This document shows, one piece after another, positions 28,511 through 38,451 of a stretch of 64,000 bases of DNA (positions are counted from its first letter, which is position 1; every line of letters starts with the position of its first letter). Source of the DNA: Okeania sp. KiyG1 (GTDB lineage Bacteria; Cyanobacteriota; Cyanobacteriia; Cyanobacteriales; Microcoleaceae); the NCBI RefSeq assembly GCF_014132355.1, contig NZ_BLZO01000177.1:1-64000 (forward strand), in the 5' to 3' direction. A program made the translations under genes and the position numbers. A model generated the notes under the pieces. That model was not told the DNA's origin. It saw only the letters and a list, made by a program, of their open reading frames with translations, and ran no database searches.

Positions 28511-28897
28511 TTAGTAGTAGCAGTCACCATCGTAGCCACCATAGCCACCATAACTACCACGACGACCATAGCGATTGTAGCGACCATAGCTACCATAGGA
28601 ACGGCTGTAGGAACGGCTAACAACTTTCTTATAATAATGGCCAGAGACACGACCATAGCTACCATAACGACCAGAACTACCGTAGGCACCATAGCTACCG
28701 TAGCGACCATAGCCACCACCGTAATAAGCAGAAGCAGAATCAGCAGTTACGTTCATGCCTACAGCTAAAGTAGCAGCAGATAATAAACCCATTGCTCCGA
28801 CACTAGATAGCTTTTTGAAATCTACACAAGCAGTAAACTCTTTGTTTGCAGAGTCTTCTTCGTTGAAAGCTAAATGGGAAAATGCTAATATTTCCAT
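28511..28897 (-). CDS. Secreted Gly/Tyr/Ser-rich protein sharing a leader with its neighbour
   Basis: 128 aa. The N-terminus MEILAFSHLAFNEED ... FKKLSSVGAMGLLSAATLAV is clearly paralogous to METLAYSHLATAEE ... WKKFSTLGMMGLLSAATILG of the adjacent gene. After the signal-like segment (TADSASA) the mature part is low-complexity GGYGRYGSYGAYG repeats with two KVVSRSYSRS-type basic stretches. CAGAGGAATTC precedes the ATG, similar to the neighbour. It is likely secreted or surface-associated. Function is unknown. Confidence 0.8.
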   Translation of the reverse strand: MEILAFSHLAFNEEDSANKEFTACVDFKKLSSVGAMGLLSAATLAVGMNVTADSASAYYGGGYGRYGSYGAYGSSGRYGSYGRVSGHYYKKVVSRSYSRSYGSYGRYNRYGRRGSYGGYGGYDGDCYY

Positions 28898-29008
28898 GAA
28901 TTCCTCTGTTTAGTTAAATTAAATAAAATCCCGCAGAACAACAATTAGCCTGCGTAACAACTACATCTTTGATCCGCCTCTGAAGCTAGGCAATAAATTT
29001 AGGATTTG

Positions 29009-29295
29009 ACTTCTCCCCGCGCTAAATCGACGGGGATTCTAAAAGGATACTGCGCAATGGGTTAAAACCGCATTGGGTAGTGTCTTTATTAGCTGACCTG
29101 AATTTTTACTTCAGGGGACGAGTCAAAACGCCCCTAGACACTCGACTTAAATCAAAATTAAGTGTCGTGCTTACGAATTAATTCAGTGCACGGCTTTTCC
29201 CAAGAAAGAAAAAGATAGGATGGATTAAAATCCATCGAGTCGCATTTCATCCATCGCTTCAAAGACGATGGCTTTCATGCTCCCGTGTTAATTTG
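29009..29295. mobile_element. Possible IS200/IS605-type MITE or structured RNA
   Basis: It starts at TTGACTTCTCCCCGC with a CCCCGCGCTAAATCGACGGGG hairpin, the usual right-end form of another cyanobacterial tnpB element. It ends GATGGCTTTCATGCTCCCG ... TTTG followed by GTAAC, i.e. TTAC on the opposite strand. The interior has paired segments (CTTGACTTAAG-like, GAGTCG...CGACTTAA). No coding frame. Boundaries fit TTAC/TCAA, but I have no second copy in the window to confirm. Confidence 0.4.
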
Positions 29296-29561
29296 GTAAC
29301 AGTTGTTTTTGGGGTTGGCTAGATGCACGAACCTTACTATGCCAAAACTTTTATAATAAGGTTTAAATTGGCATATGTATGTTATCACATAAAATTAAGT
29401 TATTCAGGTCAAATTGTCAAAAAAACTTGTCTGGCCTCTACACAGAATAAATGGACTTCTATACTAAACCAAATTTTGCCTAAGACTTGACTTAAAATGT
29501 TTCTATCATAGCTAAACAACTAAAAGCAAGTTTTTTTCATTAATTATAGAAATCTCATATT

Positions 29562-31313
29562 TTGAAACACAATATTAAGTTTGATTTCTTGAAACCTAGA
29601 TCCAATTATTGGAAGCTTTTACCCTATATCTATGACCATTGGCCTACCATTGTCAAAGCATTAGGTTGTACATTGGCCTTTACAATTTTTTGGCCGATTT
29701 TAGCATGGCTATTGGGTGAAATGGCAGGTCATATTGGTAGGGGAGATGTAGGGGCGATCGCTCAACTAGCAGGTCTTGCAGCTATTATTTTCCTGATTAA
29801 AGGAGTGGTACAGTATGGTCAAGATACCTTAATGGCAAAAGCTGCTTTTACTATTGCTTTAGACTTGCGGAAGGAAGTTTATTCTCATTTACAAAAACTC
29901 AATATTAGTTACTTTGAAAAGTCAAAAACAGGAGACCTTTCTTATCGACTGACAGAAGATATTGACCGTACTGGAGAGGTTGTAAATAAATTTTTTCACC
30001 AATTTGTTCCTTGTATTTTACAGTTGATAGTTGTGCTTGGTTACATGACTTATCTTAACTGGCAATTAACTGTTGCGACTTTGGTAGTTGCACCGTTAAT
30101 GGCGTTGTTAATAGGTTGGTTTGGAGAATTATTACTTTCTTTTTCCCACCAAAGTCAAAATCGGACTTCTAATTTATCGGCTTTAATAACGGAGGTATTT
30201 AGTGGTATTAGAATAGTACAAGCTTTTGCTGCTGAGGAATATCAAATTGCTATATTTTCTGTGGAAGCTGAACAAAATCGACAAGCAAAATACATGGCAG
30301 AAAAGGTCAAAGCACTTCAGTTTGTAGTGGTGGGTTTTTTGGAAGCAATGAGTGTGGCTTTTTTATTTTTTTTGGGGGCGTGGCAAATATCTGAAGGAAA
30401 CTTGTCTGGAGAAGGTTTTATTAGTTATTTAACAGGTGTGGCTTTGTTAATCGATCCGATTTCTTTAACAACAAGTAATTATGGTGAGTTTAAACAAGGA
30501 GAAGCGTCTTGTGACCGGATTTTTGAACTTTTAAATATTCAACCTCAAGTTACAGAAAAGTCAGATGCTATTGTTCTTCCTCCGGTAGTGGGAAAGGTAG
30601 AATATAAAAATGTATGTTTTTCTTATCAGTTAGAAAAAAAGGTTTTAACAAATCTAAATTTGTTGGTAAATTCAGGAGAAATAATTGCTTTGGTAGGAGC
30701 TTCTGGAGCAGGTAAAACTACGCTGGCAAATTTGTTACCTAGATTTTATGATGTTCAGTCAGGGGAAATATTAATTGACGATATAAATATTAAGGATGTT
30801 ACTCTTACAAGTCTCAGAAGACAAATTGGAATTGTACCTCAAGAAGTAATTTTATTTTCAGGAACTATCTCGCAAAATATTGCTTTTGGTCAGCTAGATT
30901 ATAATATTGATGCAGTAAAAAAAGCAGCTAAGGTTGCTAATGCTCATCAGTTTATTACTAAGCTGCCAAAAGGTTATCAAACTTGGGTCGGAGAAAGGGG
31001 TTTTAATTTATCTGGAGGACAAAGACAAAGAATAGCGATCGCTCGTGCAATATTAGAAGACCCGAAGATATTAATATTAGATGAAGCTACTTCTTCTCTT
31101 GACTCTGAATCTGAATTTTTAGTACAAGAAGCGTTAGAAAGATTGATGCAAGGAAGAACGGTATTTATTATTGCTCATAGACTAGCTACGGTACGTCGTG
31201 CTAATCGGATTTTGGTTATGGAAAATGGTGAAATATTAGAATCAGGAACTCACTCAGAATTATTGGAGAAAGGTACGCTTTACGCTCGTTTTTATCAGCA
31301 ACAGTTTAGTTAA
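29562..31313 (+). CDS. ABC exporter, fused permease and ATPase (MsbA/HepA-like)
   Basis: 583 aa half-transporter acting as a homodimer in the inner membrane. Residues ~25-330 are the type I exporter TM domain (six helices, e.g. LQLIVVLGYMTYLNWQLTVA). The ATPase follows: Walker A GASGAGKTT ~377, Q-loop VPQEVILF, signature LSGGQRQRI ~482, Walker B ILILDEATSSLDS ~502, H-loop IAHRLATV ~536. All catalytic residues are intact. The start is TTG at 29562 because a stop lies just upstream and the next Met is inside the first helix. No Shine-Dalgarno is visible. Family members export lipids, polysaccharide or peptides. The substrate is unknown. Confidence 0.93.
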   Translation: MKHNIKFDFLKPRSNYWKLLPYIYDHWPTIVKALGCTLAFTIFWPILAWLLGEMAGHIGRGDVGAIAQLAGLAAIIFLIKGVVQYGQDTLMAKAAFTIALDLRKEVYSHLQKLNISYFEKSKTGDLSYRLTEDIDRTGEVVNKFFHQFVPCILQLIVVLGYMTYLNWQLTVATLVVAPLMALLIGWFGELLLSFSHQSQNRTSNLSALITEVFSGIRIVQAFAAEEYQIAIFSVEAEQNRQAKYMAEKVKALQFVVVGFLEAMSVAFLFFLGAWQISEGNLSGEGFISYLTGVALLIDPISLTTSNYGEFKQGEASCDRIFELLNIQPQVTEKSDAIVLPPVVGKVEYKNVCFSYQLEKKVLTNLNLLVNSGEIIALVGASGAGKTTLANLLPRFYDVQSGEILIDDINIKDVTLTSLRRQIGIVPQEVILFSGTISQNIAFGQLDYNIDAVKKAAKVANAHQFITKLPKGYQTWVGERGFNLSGGQRQRIAIARAILEDPKILILDEATSSLDSESEFLVQEALERLMQGRTVFIIAHRLATVRRANRILVMENGEILESGTHSELLEKGTLYARFYQQQFS

Positions 31314-31820
31314 TATCTTTTCAAGAATTTAGAATTTAGAATTTAGAATTTAGAATTACCTCTTTCAGTATTGAGAGTGTGAATTCTCATGGGTCATTTC
31401 AATTATCATTACCTCATGGAATAGGGAGGCTAGAAATGCTGAATTTTCTTTTTCAGCAAGGGGATAAAAAGCGACCTCCTTGTTTTAATAAATGTAAACA
31501 AATAAACTTCTTTGGTGGCAGTTTTAATCTACTTGCGTTAAATTTAGGTTATAGGGTAAGAGTAAGTATTAGGTCGATGCCTGTTACTTTCAAGTTTAAA
31601 GTTAAAGCTAATAAAACTTAATAATTAGCAATAGACGAAGTAATCTGAGTATATCAATTTCTTAGAGAAAAATATATGGGTTTATACCCTTCAATTAATA
31701 GGTAAAAATCAAGGAAATAGAGGAATCATAATTACTGTATCAAGAGATAAAAAATCTGGGGAAGCTCTACCAAAAAATAGCAGATTAAGATTAGAAGTAT
31801 CTCAGAAGGAGAAAAATACT
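31314..31820. other. Intergenic region
   Basis: Begins with a (GAATTTA)n heptamer run (31325-31360) and an AATTACCTC family F-like end. The remainder shows no gene. An 80-codon open frame (31379-31621) has no protein-like features. AGAAGGAG at about 31804-31811 is the ribosome binding site of the next gene. Confidence 0.4.
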
Positions 31821-32213
31821 ATGATGGAAATTATACCTCTAGCAAATCAGAACATCATTGGTCTTAGTATTGATGGCAAAATTGAAATAAGTGACATTGA
31901 AAAAATCAAAAATTTAGTTGAAGAAAGATTAAAATCTCAACCTAAATTACGAGTTTATATTGAAGTTAAAAGTTTTCAAGGAATATCTGCGGAAGCTTTA
32001 TGGGAAGATTTAAAATTTGGTCTAGGACATCTGAAATATTTTGATAAAAAAGCAGTTGTATGTGACGCAGCTTGGGTAAATAAATTGACTATTGCTGGTA
32101 ATAAAATTTTTAGTAATATAACCCATCTAGAGGCAAAATGTTTTTCTTGGTCAGAAAAAGACCAGGCTTTAGAATGGATAATAACTGACACTCCACGGAC
32201 TCAAGTCGCGTAA
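31821..32213 (+). CDS. SpoIIAA-like (STAS/SEC14-fold) protein
   Basis: 130 aa. The pattern IIGLSIDGKIEISDIEKI, RVYIEVKSFQGISAEALWED, HLKYFDKKAVVCDAAWVNKL and EAKCFSWSEKDQALEWI matches the SpoIIAA-like family (PF11964), a STAS-related fold of unclear role seen near stress and transport genes. The start is either of two adjacent ATGs (31821 or 31824), both behind AGAAGGAG. It is a single gene without a clear operon. Confidence 0.85.
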   Translation: MMEIIPLANQNIIGLSIDGKIEISDIEKIKNLVEERLKSQPKLRVYIEVKSFQGISAEALWEDLKFGLGHLKYFDKKAVVCDAAWVNKLTIAGNKIFSNITHLEAKCFSWSEKDQALEWIITDTPRTQVA

Positions 32214-32799
32214 ATTCTGTTTTGCTCCGTGACATGAAAAACGTCAACGTTGGGAAGCAAAAATTGTTAAGACAGGGGATAAATTCACCTGTCTTAATTT
32301 TTCATCAGTTTACTGAAAAATTATGCCAAATTTCTTATATCATGTCCGGATAATTAGTGATAAAAAAAACTTTCTCCTTTTCCTCCTCTTATTTCTTGCT
32401 TCTTGTTTTTTTCTTCCCTCCTGACTCCTGACTCCTCCGTCATTTTATTTATAAGTAATCAACCGGACATAATATTATGCCAAATTTTGTCAAAGTTTAG
32501 ATAGAGCGACTATATAATTTTAATTAATCTAGTTGTAAAAGTATTTACACAAAATGAAGATTTTTCCACTAGACATTTCCGGAAACTAAGTTTTTGGCTA
32601 GTAAGTTTAAATTTGAGATTAATTTTTGGAGAGGTCTACTAGATATAGTCTAATGTTAGCAATACTAACGCTATAGCATTTCTCAAGTTACTGAAGTAGA
32701 GTTGTTCTTCTTCTTTTTTATTCCCTACTCCCTACTCCCTACTCCCTACTCCCTACCTCAACAAAAAGACTTTTTCAGCAAACCCTAATTAGCATAACA
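32214..32799. repeat. Convergent intergenic region with family B element
   Basis: Family B element 32337-32475 (ATATCATGTCCGG ... CCGGACATAATAT) carries the pyrimidine-rich interior TTTCTCCTTTTCCTCCTC and GACTCCTGACTCC. Near 32670 a TATAGCATTTCTCAAGTTAC segment is shared with 59112. CCCTACT tandem repeats and a lone family D end (TTTTTCAGCAAACCCT, about 32771-32786) precede the next gene's stop. Confidence 0.55.
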
Positions 32800-33708
32800 T
32801 CAAGATGTTGCACCAATAGCCCATAAAACTAAAGGCAAAGTTAAAAAAGACAACAATGTTGAAATTACTACAACTCTAGAAGTTCGTGGTGCATCCCCAC
32901 CAAATTCATTAACTATAATAAAAGATACTAAAGCACTTGGCATGGCACTTTCTAAAACTAACACTTGTAAATCAAGCATCTCTAAACCCATAAATTTACC
33001 AACTAAATAAGCAACTATCGCTCCTCCTAATAAACGCATTAAACTAGCACCCAGTTCATAATTACTAGGTTGAAAACGATTATTGGCTATTTGTATTCCC
33101 ATTAATAACAAAGAAATTGGAATTGCAGCTTCTCTCAAAAGATGTAAACCATCATCAAGTTTTAGAGGTAGTTGAATATCAAATGAGTTTAAAATTAAAC
33201 CCAAAATCATTCCCCAAATTATGGGTAATTTGAGAGTAAAAATAATAGAAGACCAAATACCTCCTCCTCTGAGAATTGCAGGCATTGTACCTAGTACGAT
33301 TAAATTAAAGGATATTAAATATATTACCGCCCTTTCTAACCCAGCTTCTCCTAATGCAAATAAAGTTACAGAAAGACCCATATTTCCAGCATTTGGTAAA
33401 GCTGTTGTTGCTACTAAACTCTTTTGTACAGGCACAGAAAAACCTAATTTCCATCCTATTCCCCAAGCTATTAAACAGAGTAAAATATAAGTTAGCCCAA
33501 AAGCTACAAACATTTCAATTGCTTCTTCAATACTAATAGTAGTCCGATACATTATATCTGTTAGTAATGCCGGAAATAACACATATAAAGCTAGTCGAGA
33601 AAGTGTGGGTTCATCAATGGAAAATTTTTTGGCAAATATAAAACCAATTAAAACAATACATCCCACTGGCAAAACAGCAGATACAACCGAAAATAAAATC
33701 TCAATCAT
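32800..33708 (-). CDS. AEC-family transporter (auxin efflux carrier fold)
   Basis: 302 aa with about ten hydrophobic segments in two five-helix halves. Family motifs: GCIVLIGFIFAKKFSID, ALPNAGNMGLSVTLFALG (the broken-helix region), PIIWGMILGLILNSF, ESAMPSALVSFIIVNEFGG. AEC carriers export small carboxylates or amino-acid derivatives. The substrate here is unknown. Intact length. The gene is isolated between repeats. Confidence 0.92.
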   Translation of the reverse strand: MIEILFSVVSAVLPVGCIVLIGFIFAKKFSIDEPTLSRLALYVLFPALLTDIMYRTTISIEEAIEMFVAFGLTYILLCLIAWGIGWKLGFSVPVQKSLVATTALPNAGNMGLSVTLFALGEAGLERAVIYLISFNLIVLGTMPAILRGGGIWSSIIFTLKLPIIWGMILGLILNSFDIQLPLKLDDGLHLLREAAIPISLLLMGIQIANNRFQPSNYELGASLMRLLGGAIVAYLVGKFMGLEMLDLQVLVLESAMPSALVSFIIVNEFGGDAPRTSRVVVISTLLSFLTLPLVLWAIGATS

Positions 33709-34390
33709 AGTTGAAAAAAATATGAGTCAATCATTTTACCGAATAATTAATAATTAGGGTTTGCGCTCAAAAGTCTTTTAGTAGGGGTAGGAGACAGGTG
33801 ACAGGTGAAATGGGAATGAGTGAGGAGGTAGAAGTAAGAATTGTAAGAATAATTTTTCTGCTCAACTCTTGACTAAAATCCGCTCCTAATTGAACCATTA
33901 CCATCTAAAACCTCGCAATTTTTGATACTTAAAAAGGCACTTACCTTTATCTGTAAATACTTTTATATTTAATCAGCAAACTCTAATTAAATAATTCTAG
34001 TTTAAAGCCTCCCCCTTTTAAGGAAAAAAAAGCGGTCGAGGGATGGCGAGGTCTCCTCGCCATATCCAATCGACCAAGAGAAGAAATAATATTTCCTTAT
34101 ATTCAATTCCGTAACAGTTTTAATCAGAGGTAATTATCAATTATTCATTATCAATTATCAATTAATGAAATAAATAATTCTGGTTTAAAGCCTCCCCTTT
34201 TAAGGAAAAAAAGCGGTAGTTAGCGCAGCTTCCCGAAGGGTGGGATGGATGGGTTTCCTAACCATATCCAATCGACCAAGAGAAGAAATAATATTTCCTT
34301 ATATTCAATTCCGTAACAGTTTTAACCAGAGGTAATTATCAATTATCCATTATCAATTATCAATTAATGAAAAAGTTATTTTCCAGATAT
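33709..34390. repeat. Family D element followed by two family F elements
   Basis: Family D copy 33756-33984 inserted next to a TTACCGAATAATTAATAATTA stretch. Two family F copies (about 33997-34165 and 34172-34370) are near-identical over their right halves (GAAATAATATTTCCTTATAT, CAATTCCGTAACAG). The first has the full hairpin GGTCGA..TGGCGAGG/CCTCGCCA..TCGACC. In the second the left arm is replaced by GTTAGCGCAGCTTCCCG. Confidence 0.7.
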
Positions 34391-35686
34391 TTATTGGTTC
34401 TGAATTTCTGTCGCCACTTTTTGTACTTCACTAAAAACTCTCATTAAGTTTCCACCCCAAATTTTTTGAATCTCCTCTTCAGTATATCCCCGTGCTACTA
34501 ATTCTTTTGTAATATTTGGCATTTCTGAAACATCATTCATTCCTCTAACTCCACCACCGCCATCTAAATCTGAACCAATGCCAACATGATTGATACCCAT
34601 AACTTTTACCATATAATCTATATGGTCTACTACATCAGCAACAGTGGGTTTATTTTTAGGATATTTCTGATTAATTTGATGATATTTTTCTTTGAGTGCC
34701 TCTATTTTTGCTCGGCTGAGTTTTCCCTTTCTCAAGGCAATTATTTCTTTTTCAATTGTTTTCATTGCTTTTTTTCTTTCTGCTGTCTGGGGTAGTTTTT
34801 TTATATAGGTATCAAAAATACAAACCTGTACAACCCCACCATTTTCTTTAACAGCTTTTAACATTTCATCACTCATATTTCGAGGATGATTTTCTAGTGA
34901 CCTAGCACTAGAATGAGATGCAATTATTGGTGCTTTTGTTACTCTAATTACATCCCAGAATGTATCATCATGGACGTGAGAAATGTCAACCATAATACCC
35001 AAACGATTCATTTCTTTGACAACTTTTTCTCCGAAATCACTTAATCCATTCCATTCTTGTTTTTTATCGGTAGAAGAATCGGCTAGTTCATTATTTTTGG
35101 AATGAGTTATTGTTATATATCTAATACCTTGGTCGTAGAAAAATTTCACATTACTAATATTTTTACCAATAGGATAGCCATTTTCCATACTCATAAATAT
35201 TGCTATTTTCCCCATTTTATCCAGGCGTTCAGCATCCTCTGGATTTAATGCTATTTCAACTTTATCTGAATTTTCTTCTGCCATCTTTTTGGTAATTTCA
35301 ATCATTTTAATGGCTTTTGCTTTTGCCTGTTTGTGCCCTTGACTATCGCGTTCTCTTTGAGGAGTAAATATTGACATAAAGACAGCATCTAATCCACCTT
35401 CTTCCATCCTAACAATATCCCATTTACCACTATCTAATTTTCCTGGTTGATGTCTGATATTAGGTTGAAAATCAGGATATAAAAATTGACGATAAGGCCA
35501 ATCAATATGACTGTCAATTGTTAAAACTTTTTCGTGTATTTCTTCAGGAGTTAATACTTTTTGTTGCTGCTCTTGAGTTGCTTCAGGGGATGGTGGTAAT
35601 TTTTTGTTAGAGATAGTACATCCATGTACTGTTAAAGAAAGTAGAATTATTGACAATGATAAGACTGGATTTTTTGATAAATTCAT
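34391..35686 (-). CDS. Membrane dipeptidase (peptidase M19), lipoprotein
   Basis: 431 aa. The N-terminus MNLSKNPVLSLSIILLSLTV ends in the lipobox VHGC, so it should be a periplasmic lipoprotein. The M19 metallo-dipeptidase core is a TIM barrel: metal motif TIDSHIDWPYR (HxD), bridging Glu in MSMENGYPIG, MVDISHVHDDTFWD, IASHSSARSLENHPRN and GIGSDLDGGGG near the end. It should hydrolyse dipeptides, often with broad or D-residue specificity. A GAGGTG sequence lies upstream of the ATG. Complete length. Confidence 0.93.
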   Translation of the reverse strand: MNLSKNPVLSLSIILLSLTVHGCTISNKKLPPSPEATQEQQQKVLTPEEIHEKVLTIDSHIDWPYRQFLYPDFQPNIRHQPGKLDSGKWDIVRMEEGGLDAVFMSIFTPQRERDSQGHKQAKAKAIKMIEITKKMAEENSDKVEIALNPEDAERLDKMGKIAIFMSMENGYPIGKNISNVKFFYDQGIRYITITHSKNNELADSSTDKKQEWNGLSDFGEKVVKEMNRLGIMVDISHVHDDTFWDVIRVTKAPIIASHSSARSLENHPRNMSDEMLKAVKENGGVVQVCIFDTYIKKLPQTAERKKAMKTIEKEIIALRKGKLSRAKIEALKEKYHQINQKYPKNKPTVADVVDHIDYMVKVMGINHVGIGSDLDGGGGVRGMNDVSEMPNITKELVARGYTEEEIQKIWGGNLMRVFSEVQKVATEIQNQ

Positions 35687-36641
35687 CTAGATTACACCTC
35701 AAAATTAGGATGGCAAAAAAGTAGGCTTCAATAATTAATAATTAACTATCCTTACAATAAGATGATTGACCGAAATGTTTTTTTCTTTTTCCTCCTTACA
35801 AGGGGAGGTTTTAGACCTTGATTATTTGGTAAACAAGTAATGATAAGTATTAGCAAACAGGGAACTTATCTCTTATGAAGCTCCCAGTAATCAGGAATAG
35901 GGAATATCAGAGTCACTGAATAGTTCTGATATCCTTACTATTTTAGAACTACTAAAAAAATATACTCTCTTGATTTTATAACAATTCTCTATATAGCAAT
36001 TCCCATAGTGCTTAGATACAAAATTCTAGGTTTTAGGGAACAGGTAATAGGGAGTAAAAATACAAGTTTACCTCATGCTTACGGAGAAATGCTATAAAGT
36101 CCAACTTGATATTTAAAATAAATAATGCCAAATCTAATTCATATTGGCTATATATCTAAAAAAAAGCGGTATGTGTTATACCAATACCATCTTTAAAAAG
36201 TAATGCTATATTTTATAGCTGGGAAAAATAACTACAGTTACTGAATATCAAGTATTTACTCTAGCAAATAAAATTGTATAGCAAGACTTTTGAGAATTAG
36301 TATAAGGATAGAAAGTTAAGAAAATCATCAAAATATTTACTATTTAGAGATAAGTTTCAAAGTATCGACGTTCCAACTATTCTGAATCTAACTACTCTAT
36401 TCTTACTACTAGAATTTTCTCAAGTTTTGTCTTTTCAGCTTTATAATAATAGCTAGATTAAGATACTTTCTTGAACTGCCAGAGTCAAGGTAGTCCTTGA
36501 AAAAAATTATATTGATAAGTTGAGACACTTACTTGGAAGACAAAAGCAGAAAACAAACAACGGATAAAATTTAATGGTTTATTCCTTAACTTGAAATTTT
36601 TACAGTACTCGTAACTCCAACAACTCCAAAACAAAAAAAAT
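35687..36641. other. Gene-free AT-rich region
   Basis: A family F fragment lies around 35740-35830 (inverted CTCCTTACAAGGGGAGG). An element at 35994-36096 (TATAGCAATTCCCA ... GAGAAATGCTATA) is related to 11537-11664. From 36100 to 36641 I see no repeat or gene. It is AT-rich and includes the leader of the next gene. Confidence 0.45.
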
Positions 36642-37695
36642 ATGAATTTTGGTCAATGGTTAGGCTTTTTTAGTTTGCTTATTTCTCTATATATTCTTTG
36701 GGAAATTAGACAACTCGTACTATTAGTATTTGCTGCAATAGTTCTGGCAACTGCTTTAAATAGATTGGTGCAAAAATTCAATAGATGGGGTATTAAAAGA
36801 AACTTAGCTGTAATTGTCACTCTGAGTTTAGCCACATTAATTATTCTGCTATTTTTGTTGCTAATTGTACCGCCTTTTACTACCCAGTTTCAAAAATTGC
36901 TTGCCTTAATACCTGATGTTTTTACAGAAGTTCGCTCTCAACTTGTACAACTATATAGACAACAACCTGATTTATTTCCTCCTCCACCTAGTGCAACTGA
37001 TATGCTTGTACAAACACAATTATTAAGTACTCAGTTATTTAGCAACTTTTTAAGATTTTTCTAATACTTTTATAGTCTTCTTGCAAGTACTTTTAGTGTT
37101 CGTATTAACAATAATGTTTTTAGTTAATACTCAAGCTTATCGACAAGTAGGATTACTTTTATTTCCTTCCTTTTATCGACGACGTGCAGATGAAATTCTA
37201 TCAAAGTGCGAGGTAGCTCTAGGAAATTGGTTTGGTGGAATAGTAATTAATTCTATTTTTGTTAGTACCCTTAGTGGTCTTGGTTTATGGGCGTTACAAA
37301 TTGATTTAGTTTTGGCTCACGCTTTGTTGGCAGGTTTACTCAATTTTATTCCTAATATTGGTCCGACTACGAGTGTAGTTTTTCCTATTATGATTGCTCT
37401 ATTAGATGCTCCTTGGAAAATAGTTGCCGTGGGAATTTTATATCTTATTATTCAGAATCTTGAAAGTTATTGGTTAAGCCCAATTGTTATGGCAAAACAA
37501 GTTTCTCTTTTACCTGCTGTTACTCTAGCATCTCAAATTTTCTTCACTACATTTTTTGGAATTTTAGGTCTAATTTTAGCTTTACCTTTAACAGTAGTAG
37601 CTAAAACTTGGATAGAGGAAACATTATTTAAAGATATCTTAGACCCTTGGAAAAATTCTTTATCCACTGAGACTATTTCCACAGTTGATAATTAG
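36642..37695 (+). pseudogene. AI-2E/PerM-family transporter with one frameshift
   Basis: Frame 1 (36642-37064) encodes MNFGQWLGFFSLLISLYILW through FSNFLRFF. The next frame continues, with no missing residues, as SNTFIVFLQVLLVFVLTIMF and on to 37695 (ALLAGLLNFIPNIGPTTSVV, PWKIVAVGILYLIIQNLESY, ILGLILALPLTVVAKTW). The break is exactly at a T5 run (37056-37060), so one base is gained or lost. Joined, it gives ~350 aa with the usual eight TM helices and the conserved LNFIPNIGP and NLESYWLSP motifs. Everything else is well preserved, so this may be a sequencing error or a very recent mutation. Family members export small molecules or act as Na+/H+ antiporters. Confidence 0.85.
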
Positions 37696-38241
37696 GGTTT
37701 GCTGAAAAAGTCTTATGGGTGAGGGTAGGAGACAACCCACCCCTCGCCCCTCCCCGACCGTCGAGGGGAGGGAAGACAGGGGAAATGGTTACGAGCGAGG
37801 AGGTAGGAGTAAGAATTGTAAGAATGATTTTTCTGCCCAACTATGCGCCTAAAATACGCTCCATGGATGAGGGTTTTAGACGTGATACCAGGCACTTTTT
37901 AAAGGCCCCAAAAAGGCTAAAACCTTTATCTGTAAATACTTTTAGATTTAATCAGCAAGCCCTAATTAATAGACATCTCCAGAAAAGAGGGAATAGGGAA
38001 TAGGGGGAAATAACTGATAATTTCTGTACGATAATTAATTTTATTTTTATTTTTGGAGATGTCTAATAGAAATCGTAAGCATTCAGCAGTCAGTTATCAG
38101 CTCTTGATAAACATCTACTATTTTCCGCCACATAATTGCATGAATTGAACTCAAACTCGTCGTTCTTGTGGTTCATTCTCTGATGAAAAATGTAATTGTT
38201 AATTATTAATTATTAATTATTAATTATTAATTATTAATTGT
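37694..38241. repeat. Family D element, family A element and heptamer array
   Basis: Family D 37694-37963 begins at the stop codon of the AI-2E gene (GATAATTAGGGTTTGC). Family A 37970-38065 follows within seven bases (CCTAATTAATAGACATCTCC). AAGCATTCAGC/CAGTTATCAGC repeats come next, then (AATTATT)n at about 38197-38240 running up to the stop of the next gene. Confidence 0.7.
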
Positions 38242-38451
38242 TTACTCATCTTCTGGTTTTAAAGATCGTACAGTTTCTTGAATTGACCCTATAACAAATC
38301 CCATAATTGCACCTACTGTTGCATAAGTACGAGGTGCTTTTGCACTGCTATAACCTTTATCTACTTTCGTAAAATTACAACATTGATAACGACTTTTACT
38401 CATCTCAGCAGCAGCTAATCCAATTACTGAGCCGATCAAAGCCATCATCAA
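38242..38451 (-). CDS. Small two-TM membrane protein, hypothetical
   Basis: 69 aa. ALIGSVIGLAAAEMSKSRYQ forms a first hydrophobic segment, TYATVGAIMGFVIGSIQETV a second, with CCNFTKVDKGYSS between them and an acidic end KPEDE. The upstream frame stays open for about 16 codons without ATG (VIFSGLMMALIG), so a TTG start just upstream is possible. I do not recognise the family, but the composition looks like a real small membrane protein. The 3' end abuts a heptamer array. Confidence 0.6.
   Translation of the reverse strand: MMMALIGSVIGLAAAEMSKSRYQCCNFTKVDKGYSSAKAPRTYATVGAIMGFVIGSIQETVRSLKPEDE

Noticed and set aside
31379-31621. 80-codon plus-strand open frame downstream of the ABC exporter
   Set aside because: No domain, no ribosome binding site, and it starts in a GTCATTTCA repeat fragment.
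38242-38451. Dismissing the 69-codon frame as a shadow
   Set aside because: It was kept because it lies outside repeats, opposes no other gene and has two clean TM-like segments with a charged tail.
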